Assembly: GCF_900105885.1 (NCBI RefSeq)
Contig: NZ_LT629780.1
Location: 3,127,055-3,191,054 of the forward strand
Direction of reading: 5' to 3'
Source of the DNA: Pseudomonas guangdongensis
GTDB taxonomy: Bacteria > Pseudomonadota > Gammaproteobacteria > Pseudomonadales > Pseudomonadaceae
Length of the DNA: 64,000 bases
Below are positions 1-8,205 of the stretch, one piece after another. Made by a program: the position numbers and the translations under genes. Each line of letters opens with the position of its first letter. Position 1 is the first letter of the stretch. The notes under the pieces were generated by a model that saw only the letters and a list, made by a program, of their open reading frames with translations, searched no databases and was not told the DNA's origin.

Positions 1-152
1 ACCTGCTGATGAGCATCCCGGAGCTGACCTACTTCATCTTCACCTTCCCGGCGGTGCTGCTGATCCTGGTGGGCTTCATGCTGGCGATGGGTCGCTACCG
101 CGGCTACCGCCTGACCGAACTGTTCCGTTTCAAAGCCTTCCTCAAGGACTGA
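1..152 (+). CDS. UUP1-type membrane protein (inactive transglutaminase fused to 7TM), C-terminal end only
   Basis: Only the last 49 codons are inside the window; the reading frame starts at base 3 and stops at 150-152. The visible part is a hydrophobic helix (around FIFTFPAVLLILVGFMLA) followed by a short basic tail (YRGYRLTELFRFKAFLKD), as expected for the last transmembrane segment and cytoplasmic tail of a polytopic protein. The downstream gene, 4 bases away, is a RimK-like ATP-grasp ligase. In pseudomonads that ligase follows an inactive transglutaminase/7-TM protein of the UUP1 family, so the assignment rests mainly on this neighbour. Function is unknown; a membrane-bound peptide-modifying pair is an inference. 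Confidence 0.6.
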   Translation, partial: LLMSIPELTYFIFTFPAVLLILVGFMLAMGRYRGYRLTELFRFKAFLKD

Positions 153-156
153 CGCC

Positions 157-1143
157 ATGTTCGGCCTGATCAAAACCTGGAAGGCCCTGAGTGCCAAAGG
201 CATCATGGGCATCAACCGGCGCAACGCGGACTACGTGCTGAAGTACAACAAGCGGCACCTGTATCCGGTGGTGGACGACAAGATCCTCACCAAGGAGCGC
301 GCCATCGCCGCCGGCATCCACGTGCCGGAGATGTACGGGATCATCTCCACCGAGAAGGAGATCGAGAACCTCGACAAGATCATCGGCGAGCACAACGATT
401 TCGTCATCAAGCCGGCGCAGGGCGCCGGCGGCGACGGCATCCTGGTGATCGCCGACCGCTTCGAGGGGCGCTTCAAGACCGTCTCGGGCAAGATCGTCAG
501 CCGCGACGAGATCGAGCAGCAGCTGTCCAGCATCCTCTCCGGCCTGTACTCGCTGGGCGGCGGTCGCGACCGCGCGCTGATCGAGTACCGGGTGACCCCG
601 GACCCGATCTTCAAGAGCATCAGCTACGAGGGCGTGCCGGACATCCGCATCATCGTGCTGATGGGCTACCCGGTGATGGCCATGCTGCGCCTGCCGACCC
701 GCCAGTCCAACGGCAAGGCCAACCTGCACCAGGGCGCCATCGGCGTCGGCGTCGACCTGGCTACCGGCGTCACCCTGCGCGGCACCTGGCTGAACAACAA
801 GATCACCAAGCACCCGGACACCGGTAACGCGGTGGACGGCGTGCAGCTGCCCAACTGGGACGGCTTCATGAAACTGGCCGCCGGCTGCTACGAGCTGTGC
901 GGTCTGGGCTACATCGGCGTGGACATGGTGCTGGACGTGGACAAGGGCCCCTTGATCCTCGAACTCAACGCCCGTCCCGGCCTGAACATCCAGATCGCCA
1001 ACGACTGCGGGCTGACCCATCGCGCCCACGCCGTCGAGGCGCGCCTGGAGGAACTCAAGGCACAGGGCATCGAGGAAAGCCCGGAGGAGCGCGTGCGCTT
1101 CTCGCAGAGCCTGTTCGGCCACATCAAGCCGGTCGAGCTTTAA
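157..1143 (+). CDS. RimK-like ATP-grasp ligase (alpha-L-glutamate ligase-like protein)
   Basis: A 328-residue cytoplasmic protein with the ATP-grasp fold. The nucleotide-binding segment FVIKPAQGAGGDGI lies near residues 88-101. The metal-binding segment near residue 270 reads LILELNARPGLNIQ, with the Glu and Asn that hold Mg2+ in ATP-grasp ligases. RimK-family enzymes join an amino acid, often glutamate, to a carboxylate; the substrate of this branch is not known to me. It starts 4 bases after the stop of the preceding UUP1-type gene, so the two are co-transcribed and probably act together. I chose ATG 157 because no start further upstream is possible without overlapping the neighbour. Length and motifs are intact. 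Confidence 0.85.
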   Translation: MFGLIKTWKALSAKGIMGINRRNADYVLKYNKRHLYPVVDDKILTKERAIAAGIHVPEMYGIISTEKEIENLDKIIGEHNDFVIKPAQGAGGDGILVIADRFEGRFKTVSGKIVSRDEIEQQLSSILSGLYSLGGGRDRALIEYRVTPDPIFKSISYEGVPDIRIIVLMGYPVMAMLRLPTRQSNGKANLHQGAIGVGVDLATGVTLRGTWLNNKITKHPDTGNAVDGVQLPNWDGFMKLAAGCYELCGLGYIGVDMVLDVDKGPLILELNARPGLNIQIANDCGLTHRAHAVEARLEELKAQGIEESPEERVRFSQSLFGHIKPVEL

Positions 1144-1224
1144 CCGCCGCGGGCGCCTGCAACGGGCGCCCGCCGCTTGAACCCCTGCGGTAGAATTCCG
1201 GCTTGCGCCAATCCGAGCCACGCC

Positions 1225-2577
1225 ATGTCCGTCTGTACCCTGCATCCCCTGCCCTATCACGCCGATCCGCGCCCGCGCTTCGCGCGGATTCAGGCGGCGC
1301 CCGGCGCCTGCCTGCTCGACGGCGGCCGTCCGCATGCCGAGCGCGGCCGCTTCGAACTGTTCAGCGCCTGGCCCGAGCAGACCCTCGCGCCCCGGCCCGA
1401 CGAGGACGGCCGCGCCTTCCTCGCCCGCTGCCGCGCGGCGCTGGCCGAACTCGGCCGTGCCGACGCGCCGGCGGGCGTCGAACTGCCGTTCACCGGCGGC
1501 CTGCTCGGCTACCTGGCCTACGACTTCGGCCGCCGGCTGGAACGCCTGCCGGCGCAGGCCGCGGACGACCTGGCGCTGCCCGACGCGCGTCTCGGCCTGT
1601 ACGCCTGGGCGCTGGTCACCGACCACCGGCGGCAAACCTCGCAACTGGTGTTCCATCCGCGCCTGCCGGCCGAACGGCGCGCGGCGCTGATCGCCCTGTT
1701 CGAGGCCGGGGCAGACGCCCCGCCGGCAGACGACTTCCGCCTGCTGGCGCCCTTCGCCGCCGATCTCGACGCCGGCCAGTACCGCGCCGCCATCGAACGC
1801 ATCCAGGACTACATCCGCGCCGGCGACTGCTACCAAGTCAACTTCGCCCAGCGCTTCCAGGCGCCCTGCCGGGGCCAGCCGTGGGGCGCCTACGCCCGGC
1901 TGCGCGAGGCCTGCCCGACGCCCTTCGCCGGCTACCTGGCGCTGGAGGACGGCGCCATCCTCAGCCTGTCGCCGGAGCGTTTCATCAGCGTGCAGGCCGG
2001 TCAGGTGGAAACCCGGCCGATCAAGGGCACCCGCCCGCGCGGCGCCGACGCCGCCGAGGATCGCGCACTGGCCGACGACCTGCTGGCCAGCGCCAAGGAC
2101 CGCGCCGAGAACCTGATGATCGTCGACCTGCTGCGCAACGACATCGGGCGCAGCTGCCGCACCGGCTCGGTACGGGTACCGGAACTCTTCGCCCTGGAAA
2201 GCTATCCCAACGTTCACCATCTGGTGAGCAGCGTGACCGGCGAACTGGCCGAGGGCCTCGACGCCTTCGACCTGCTGGCCGGCAGCTTCCCCGGCGGCTC
2301 GATCACCGGCGCGCCGAAGATCCGCGCCATGCAGATCATCGACGAGCTGGAGCCGACCCGCCGCGCGATCTACTGCGGCTCGCTGCTGTACATCGACTGC
2401 CGCGGCGAGATGGACAGCTCGATCTGCATACGTACCGTGCTGGTCCGGGGCGGCCGCGCCAGCTGCTGGGGTGGCGGCGGCATCGTGCTGGACTCGGTCT
2501 GGCAGGCCGAATACGCCGAGTCGCAGACCAAGGTGCGGGTGCTGCTGCAGACCCTGGAAACCACCCTCGACCGATAG
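1225..2577 (+). CDS. pabB: Aminodeoxychorismate synthase component I
   Basis: A 450-residue chorismate-utilising enzyme that aminates chorismate to 4-amino-4-deoxychorismate, the first committed step to p-aminobenzoate and folate. It uses ammonia from a PabA glutaminase encoded elsewhere. The C-terminal catalytic domain shows the family signatures: a lysine-containing ETRPIKGTRPRG stretch, the DLLRNDIGR block and GSFPGGSITGAPK near residue 355. The N-terminal part resembles the TrpE/PabB lobe. ATG 1225 is preferred over ATG 1177 because the upstream piece (MNPCGRIPACANPSHA) is not protein-like. The gene sits 81 bases after the ATP-grasp ligase and 94 bases before the SMC operon. Confidence 0.93.
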   Translation: MSVCTLHPLPYHADPRPRFARIQAAPGACLLDGGRPHAERGRFELFSAWPEQTLAPRPDEDGRAFLARCRAALAELGRADAPAGVELPFTGGLLGYLAYDFGRRLERLPAQAADDLALPDARLGLYAWALVTDHRRQTSQLVFHPRLPAERRAALIALFEAGADAPPADDFRLLAPFAADLDAGQYRAAIERIQDYIRAGDCYQVNFAQRFQAPCRGQPWGAYARLREACPTPFAGYLALEDGAILSLSPERFISVQAGQVETRPIKGTRPRGADAAEDRALADDLLASAKDRAENLMIVDLLRNDIGRSCRTGSVRVPELFALESYPNVHHLVSSVTGELAEGLDAFDLLAGSFPGGSITGAPKIRAMQIIDELEPTRRAIYCGSLLYIDCRGEMDSSICIRTVLVRGGRASCWGGGGIVLDSVWQAEYAESQTKVRVLLQTLETTLDR

Positions 2578-2671
2578 CGCGCCCAGCGAAAGGCGATCTG
2601 GCCGACACACCCTATCGCTCGCCCCGCCTACACTGCGCAGCGCTCCCGCTGTGCTGCCTAGAAGGATCCCC

Positions 2672-5600
2672 ATGCCCAGTCTCAACCGCATCATCCTGAT
2701 CAACACCCACCTCGCGGGCGTGGTCGAGCTGGTGGTCGACGACCACACCAACATCTGCGGCACCAACGCCTCCGGCAAGACCACCCTGCAGCGCCTGGTG
2801 CCGGTGTTCTACGGCGAATACCCAAGCCGCGTGGTGCCGGCCACCCGCGACAGCTTCGAGCGCTGGTACCTGCCCACCGAGCAGAGCTTCATCGTCTACG
2901 AGTACCGGCGCATGGACGAGGCGCTGTGCCAGGTGGTGCTGGCCGCCGCCAGCGACGGTAAGGGCGTCGCCTACCGCCTGGTGCAGAAGGGCTTCGAGCT
3001 GGACGACTACATCAGGAGCCGCCAGGGCGATGCCATCGTCTGCCTGAACATGGCCGAGCTGGGCCGCCAGTTCAAGCAGGCCGGCGTGGCGGTCACCACC
3101 CTGCTCAACACCCGCCAGTTCCGCGCCATCATCCAGCACGACCGCAGCCTGCTGGCCGCCGACGGCGAGCGCGCCCAGCTGCGCGCCTGGGCGCGGCAGT
3201 TCTCGCTGTGCGAGCCCGAGCACTCGCTGCGCCACATCGAGAAGCTGGCCCGCGCCGTGCATTCGCGCGAGGGCAAGATGGAGACCATCAAGTCGATGGT
3301 CGCCGCGATCCTCGAAGAGGACGGGGTCAGCCCGCCGGCCACCCACCTCAACCTGCAGCGGGTCGAGGACTGGATCCGCGACAGCCGGCTGATCCAGGGC
3401 TTCAACGCGATCCGCCCGGAATTCCACAAGCTCGAACGCGAACACCAGGACCTGCAGGCCCACGAGGCGCGCCTGGCCGGCCTGCTGCTCGGCTACCGGG
3501 CCGACGAGCCGCGGCTGTTCCAGCGCCAGGAGGAAACCGCCGCCGCCATCGAGCAGAGCGGCTTCCAGCTCAAGCAGCTGGAGGCGCGCTGGACCGAGCA
3601 GCGCGACGGCCTCAACCAGGAGCTGTCGGCCGCCCGCGGCGATCTGGCGCGCATCGACGGCGAACTGGAGCAGATCGAGCAGCAGTACCAGAGCTACCTG
3701 GACGCCGACATCGAGCAGCTCAAGGCCGACCTCGACCAGCTCGGCGCCTGGCAGGATGAGCAGGCCAACCTGCAGGCCCGCCACCGCCTGCTCACCGAGG
3801 CGCACCAGGACATCGAGCGCGCCTGGCTGGAGCGCAACCAGGCGATCAAGGACCAGCGCGAAGCGGCGCTGGAGCAGCTGCGCGCCGAGGAGGACGCTCT
3901 GCGTGAGGAGCGCGATGCCCGCAAGGCGCAGCAGGACGAGGCGCTGCAGGCCCTCGACAGGGTCTTCGCCGAACGCCGCCAGCAAGGCAGCGACGAGTTT
4001 GCCGCGCGCGACCACGCACTGAAGCTGCAGCGCGGCCTGATCGAGCAGCGGGCCGACAGCCTCGGCTACAGCGAGGAGGAAAACCTCGCCCTGGCGATCC
4101 TCGACCGCCGCCTGGAGGAAGCCGACGAGAAGGTCGAGGCCGGCGAGGCGCGCGTGCGCCAGCTCGACAGCCAGGAACGCCAGCTGCGCGCCGCCCGCGA
4201 GGACGCGCACGGCGCCTTCACCCTCGCCGGCCGGCGCCTGGCCGAGCGCCAGGAGCAGCTCGACGCCATCGAGCGCATCCTCTACCCCGGCCAGCGCACC
4301 CTGCTGGAGTTCCTGCGCCGCGAGCAGCCGGGCTGGGAAGCACGCCTGGGCAAGGTCATCCACCCCGGCCTGCTGGACCGCGACGACCTCAAGCCGCAGC
4401 TGCTGGACGGCGCGACGGACAGCCTGTTCGGCGTACAGCTCGACCTCGCCGCGCTCGACACTCCCGACTACGCCGCCAGCGAAACCGAGCTGCGCCAGCG
4501 CCTGCAACTGGCCAGGGACGCCCTGGACGATGCGCAGAACCAGCAGCAACAGGCCGAGGCGCGGCTGATCGAGGCCAGCGCCGCACTCGACGAACTGCAG
4601 CGCCAGCAGGTGGTGGCGCGCAGCGACGCCCAGCAGCGCCGCGACGACCGCCAGCGTCTCAAGGACGAACGCCGCGCCCGCAAGGAACAGCTCGACGCCG
4701 CGGTCGCCGAACGGCGCAGCCAGGCGCGCCGGCAGCTGGTCGAGGTCGACCACGCCCTGCAACTGCTGGCCGCAGAGCGCGAGCACTGGCACGGCGACCT
4801 CAAGACCCGCCACGGCGAGGAGCGCCTGGAAGCCAGCGCGCACTGGCAGCAGGTGCTGGGCAGCCTCGATGCGCAGCTCGCCCAACTGCGCGGCCAGGCC
4901 GAGGCGCGGCGCGCCAGCGCCAAGGCCGAGCTGGCCGAGTGCGAGCGCTGGTACCGCGCCGAACTCAAGGAGCGCGGCATGGACGAGGACGCCATCGTCG
5001 CCCTCAAACAACAGATCCGCAGCCTCGCCGAACGCATCGCCCGCACCGAGCAGCGCCGCAGCGAGGTGCTGCGCTACGACGACTGGTACCGGCACAGCTG
5101 GCTGCAGCGCAAGCCGCGCCTGCTCGGCGAACTGGGCGAGTGCCGCAGCCGCGCCGAGCGCCTGGAGCAGCAGCTCAGGAGCGCCAGTGAAGAACACAAG
5201 GCCGAACGCAGCCAGCTGGAAGCCACCCGCCAGCAAGCCCTGCAGCTCAAGGGCCAGCTCGACGAGGCGCTGGCCCGGCTCAAGGTGCTGCTGCGCCGTC
5301 TCGGCGAGCTGAAGCTGCCCCGCGAGGGCAGCCTCGCCGAGGGCGAGCTGGACGAGCGCCTGCGCCTGGGCGAGGAGCTGCTGCAGGCCCGCGAGCAGCA
5401 GCTCGCCGCGATCAAGGCCCATGTCGAGCGCTTCGACAACCTGATCGCAGCGCAGAGCGGCTCCAGCCTGGCCGAGACCTGGGCGCGCAGCCGCGAGGAA
5501 TGCACCCGCGACAACGAGCGCGGCATCCCGGTCCTCGACCACCGCCGGCTGGTGCCGCACCTGGAGCAGTTGCTCAACGTGCTGGTGCCGCAGAGCCTCA

Positions 5601-6346
5601 CCGCCCTGCGCGAGCAGGGGCGGATCTTCGGCCTGGAACTCAACGCCTACTACGAGGTGCTCGCCGACATCGACCGCAAGATCGGCACGCAGAGCGCGCG
5701 GATCACCCGCGAGGTCAGCGAGGAGCTGTTCCTCGACGGCGTCTCCGAGTCGGCGGTGCGCATCCGCTCGCGGATCGGCGAACTGGAGTTCTGGCCGGAA
5801 CTGAAAGCCTTCATCAAGGCCTTCCAGAGCTGGCGCGACCAGGGTTTTGCCGAGCTGCCCGGCGAGGACTACACCGCCAGCATGCGCCGCGCCCTGGAGA
5901 TCATCGGTCGCTCGGCGCTCGGCGGCGGCATCGCCGGCCTGCTGGAGATCGAGCTGCGCCTGCGCGAGGGCAACAGCGACCTGGTGATCCGCACCGACCG
6001 CCAGCTCAACGAGTCGTCCAGCCACGGCATGGCCTATCTGATCCTCTGCAAGTTCCTGCTCGCCTTCACCCGCCTGCTGCGCGGTGCGGCGCCGGCGGTG
6101 ATCCACTGGCCGATCGATGAGCTGGGCACCCTGCACCACAACAACGTGAAGAAGATCTTCGACGCCTGCACCAGCAACGGCATCCGCATCCTCGGCGCCT
6201 TCCCCAACCCGGACTCCGAGGTGCTGGCGCTGTTCGCCAACCGCTACATCGTCAACAAGCAGACCCGCCAGCTGCAGGTGGTCCGGCCGCGCCCGGACCC
6301 GATCGCCGAGAAGCTCAAGGGCCTGAAAACCGGAGAGGTGGCGTAA
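2672..6346 (+). CDS. SMC-like ATPase of an MksBEFG/Wadjet-type condensin (MksB/JetC-like)
   Basis: A 1224-residue ATPase. The Walker A motif GTNASGKT is at residues 30-37. Very long charged coiled coils follow from about residue 230 to 1040, interrupted near residues 535-600 by a compact hinge-like segment (TLLEFLRREQPGWEARLGKV, then SLFGVQLDL). A signature-like motif NESSSHGM lies at 1113-1120 and a Walker B/D-loop PIDELGTL has D1149-E1150. This layout, with a small MukB-like hinge and a SxxHGM rather than LSGGQ signature, is that of MksB/JetC proteins, which extrude DNA loops. ATG 2672 is preceded by an AAGGATCC ribosome site; the open frame upstream is pabB out of frame. It abuts the next gene (TAA then ATG), so it leads a four-gene operon. 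Confidence 0.85.
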   Translation: MPSLNRIILINTHLAGVVELVVDDHTNICGTNASGKTTLQRLVPVFYGEYPSRVVPATRDSFERWYLPTEQSFIVYEYRRMDEALCQVVLAAASDGKGVAYRLVQKGFELDDYIRSRQGDAIVCLNMAELGRQFKQAGVAVTTLLNTRQFRAIIQHDRSLLAADGERAQLRAWARQFSLCEPEHSLRHIEKLARAVHSREGKMETIKSMVAAILEEDGVSPPATHLNLQRVEDWIRDSRLIQGFNAIRPEFHKLEREHQDLQAHEARLAGLLLGYRADEPRLFQRQEETAAAIEQSGFQLKQLEARWTEQRDGLNQELSAARGDLARIDGELEQIEQQYQSYLDADIEQLKADLDQLGAWQDEQANLQARHRLLTEAHQDIERAWLERNQAIKDQREAALEQLRAEEDALREERDARKAQQDEALQALDRVFAERRQQGSDEFAARDHALKLQRGLIEQRADSLGYSEEENLALAILDRRLEEADEKVEAGEARVRQLDSQERQLRAAREDAHGAFTLAGRRLAERQEQLDAIERILYPGQRTLLEFLRREQPGWEARLGKVIHPGLLDRDDLKPQLLDGATDSLFGVQLDLAALDTPDYAASETELRQRLQLARDALDDAQNQQQQAEARLIEASAALDELQRQQVVARSDAQQRRDDRQRLKDERRARKEQLDAAVAERRSQARRQLVEVDHALQLLAAEREHWHGDLKTRHGEERLEASAHWQQVLGSLDAQLAQLRGQAEARRASAKAELAECERWYRAELKERGMDEDAIVALKQQIRSLAERIARTEQRRSEVLRYDDWYRHSWLQRKPRLLGELGECRSRAERLEQQLRSASEEHKAERSQLEATRQQALQLKGQLDEALARLKVLLRRLGELKLPREGSLAEGELDERLRLGEELLQAREQQLAAIKAHVERFDNLIAAQSGSSLAETWARSREECTRDNERGIPVLDHRRLVPHLEQLLNVLVPQSLTALREQGRIFGLELNAYYEVLADIDRKIGTQSARITREVSEELFLDGVSESAVRIRSRIGELEFWPELKAFIKAFQSWRDQGFAELPGEDYTASMRRALEIIGRSALGGGIAGLLEIELRLREGNSDLVIRTDRQLNESSSHGMAYLILCKFLLAFTRLLRGAAPAVIHWPIDELGTLHHNNVKKIFDACTSNGIRILGAFPNPDSEVLALFANRYIVNKQTRQLQVVRPRPDPIAEKLKGLKTGEVA

Positions 6347-6988
6347 ATGCTCTCGACCAAGGGACAAGTCATCGAACGCCTGCTGCAGGGCGAGTTCGTC
6401 TGCCGCACCAGCGCCGAGGACGCCTGGCGCTTCCTCAAGACCCCGGCCAACCGCGAGCAGGTCGACGACTACCTGGCCACGCTCAACCGCAAGGTGGCGG
6501 TGGTCGGCGGGCAGAGCGAGGGCGAGGTGTTCTTCTGCGCCTACCGCCAGCTCGGCGAGGACGAGCGCAAGGTGCTCGGCCAGCAGTTCCGCGACGTCTG
6601 TGCCGCGCTGACCCCGCTGATCGAGTGGCTGGTGCTGGTGCAGGAGGCCGGCGCCCAGGACGCGCCGCTCACCGAGGGCAGCGCGCTGCGCCTCAACGAG
6701 CTGCAAAGCATCGTCGAGGACACCCCGGCGTTCCGCGAGCAGCTGGCGCGGATCAGCCACTACCGGCTGTTCGGCTCCACCAGCGCCAGCGTCGACGGGC
6801 AGATCAAGCAGGTGTTCAAGCGTCTCTGCGAGCTGGGCTACTTGCTGCGCCCCAACCCTGACAAGCAGATCTACCTGGGCACCGGCAAGCTCGACCACCT
6901 CTACGAGGTGATCCGCTTCATCGACGAGAGCGAGAGCCTCGACCTGGAAAGCCGCGCCGCCAGCGCCAGCCAGGGCAGCCTGCTATGA
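6347..6988 (+). CDS. MksE/JetB-like winged-helix condensin subunit
   Basis: A 213-residue soluble protein starting at the base after the SMC stop codon. It opens with a helical segment around residues 1-60 (MLSTKGQVIERLLQGEFVCR, then a helix with KTPANREQVDDYLA). The C-terminal half (about 105-195) looks like a winged helix, with a wing-like KRLCELGYLLRPNPDKQIYL strand-turn-strand. Size, position between an SMC gene and a kleisin-like gene, and fold pattern match the MksE/JetB dimerising subunit that binds the kleisin. It overlaps the next gene by 4 bases (ATGA), indicating translational coupling. Sequence alone would not identify it; the assignment relies on context and length. Confidence 0.7.
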   Translation: MLSTKGQVIERLLQGEFVCRTSAEDAWRFLKTPANREQVDDYLATLNRKVAVVGGQSEGEVFFCAYRQLGEDERKVLGQQFRDVCAALTPLIEWLVLVQEAGAQDAPLTEGSALRLNELQSIVEDTPAFREQLARISHYRLFGSTSASVDGQIKQVFKRLCELGYLLRPNPDKQIYLGTGKLDHLYEVIRFIDESESLDLESRAASASQGSLL

Positions 6989-8205
6989 GCGGCAACCTGC
7001 ATCAGGCCGGGGTGCGCTTCCTGCGCCAGCTGGGCAGCCATGCCGAGGCGATCATGGACGCCTACCTGGCCGGCGCCGTCGCCGAGCAGGCGCTGGAACC
7101 GGGTGTCCAGGAGCGCCTGGTCAGGCAGGGCATCCTCTACCGCCCCGAGCCCGGCGCCGACCTGCACCTGCGCCGCGCGGTGCGCGCCCTGCTGGAGGAG
7201 GCGCTCAAGGACGACCGCAACCGGCAGATCGACGCCAACACCGGCTCGACCCTGGCGACCTTCAAGACCCTCGCCGCCCACTACAAGGAAGCCCGCCACC
7301 AGGGCGACTACGCCGCCGCCGACGCCTACCTGGCCGACCTGCGCGAGCACGTCTACGCCTTCGGCGAAAGCCTGGGCCACGCCATCCGCGTGCTGTGGAG
7401 CCGGATCAACAACGAGTTCGGCTACGTCGGCAGCCTGGCCGCGAAGATCCGCGAGAACGAGCTGGCGCAGACCCAGGTCAGCGAGCTGCTCGCCGGCCTG
7501 GAGCTGATCAGCTTCGCCGAGCTGGCGGAGGCCTGCGGCGAACTGCGCGAGCTGCGCCGCCTGCTGGTCACCAGCCTGCAGCGCACGGTCAGCGCCTGCT
7601 CCCAGGAGCTGAGCATCGTTCAGGGCCGTCTGCTCGAACTGCTCGGCCGCTTCCGCCAGATCCGCGGGCGCACCCGCCTGCTCAAGGGCTGGCTGCTGCA
7701 CATCGAGCAGCAGCCGGACTACCGGGTCGGCAACCACGCCAGCCAGCTGCAGGTGCCGGCGCTGTTCAACCAAGCACCGGCGCTGCTCGCCCCGGCGGCC
7801 ATCGACGTCCACGACCCGCTGCAGGAAGATGCGCTGCTCGCCGTGCTGGCCCAGGTGCGCAGCCTGCAGCCGGTCGCACGCCTGGCCCCGGCGCCGGGCG
7901 AGGCCGGCGAGCTGCTGCTCGGCGCGGTGGAAGACTTCGAGATCGCCGCCAACCCGCTGCGCGAGGCGGTCTCGGCGTACTTCTGCCAGGTCATCGAGTC
8001 CGGCGAGCCGCTCTCGGCGCTGGAGTGGCGGACGCGGCAGGAGCTGCCCTGGGACGCGGAAAGCTGGCTGTACCAGGTGATCGGCGGCTACGAGGGACTG
8101 CCGGAGGAGCACAAGCAGCACTTCGAGCTGGACGCCCTCGGTGAGCCGGACCCGGTGTACTCGGGCAACTTCATCGTCCGCGACGTGCGCCTGTGGCTGG
8201 CCTGA
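6985..8205 (+). CDS. MksF/JetA-like kleisin subunit
   Basis: A 406-residue, mostly helical protein. The N-terminal 90 residues look like a winged-helix region (LVRQGILYRPEPGADLHLRR). A long helical bundle spans about 90-250, rich in Leu, Glu and Arg, and the C-terminal domain from about 320 ends in a beta-rich tail. Kleisins of the MksF/JetA type have this size and hold the SMC heads together. It starts inside the stop codon of the MksE-like gene (ATGA) and overlaps the next gene by 13 bases, so the four proteins are probably made from one message. No catalytic motif is visible. Identification is by architecture and gene order. Confidence 0.68.
   Translation: MSGNLHQAGVRFLRQLGSHAEAIMDAYLAGAVAEQALEPGVQERLVRQGILYRPEPGADLHLRRAVRALLEEALKDDRNRQIDANTGSTLATFKTLAAHYKEARHQGDYAAADAYLADLREHVYAFGESLGHAIRVLWSRINNEFGYVGSLAAKIRENELAQTQVSELLAGLELISFAELAEACGELRELRRLLVTSLQRTVSACSQELSIVQGRLLELLGRFRQIRGRTRLLKGWLLHIEQQPDYRVGNHASQLQVPALFNQAPALLAPAAIDVHDPLQEDALLAVLAQVRSLQPVARLAPAPGEAGELLLGAVEDFEIAANPLREAVSAYFCQVIESGEPLSALEWRTRQELPWDAESWLYQVIGGYEGLPEEHKQHFELDALGEPDPVYSGNFIVRDVRLWLA

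Noticed and set aside
142..2784. Minus-strand open frame of 880 codons across the ATP-grasp ligase and pabB
   Set aside because: Antisense to two genes with strong family motifs; composition is that of a shadow frame.
2612..6898. Minus-strand open frame of about 1428 codons opposite the SMC and MksE-like genes
   Set aside because: It is the antisense shadow of GC-rich coding sequence, dominated by Leu, Ala, Val, Gln and Gly, with no domain motif. The plus strand has clear ATPase motifs.
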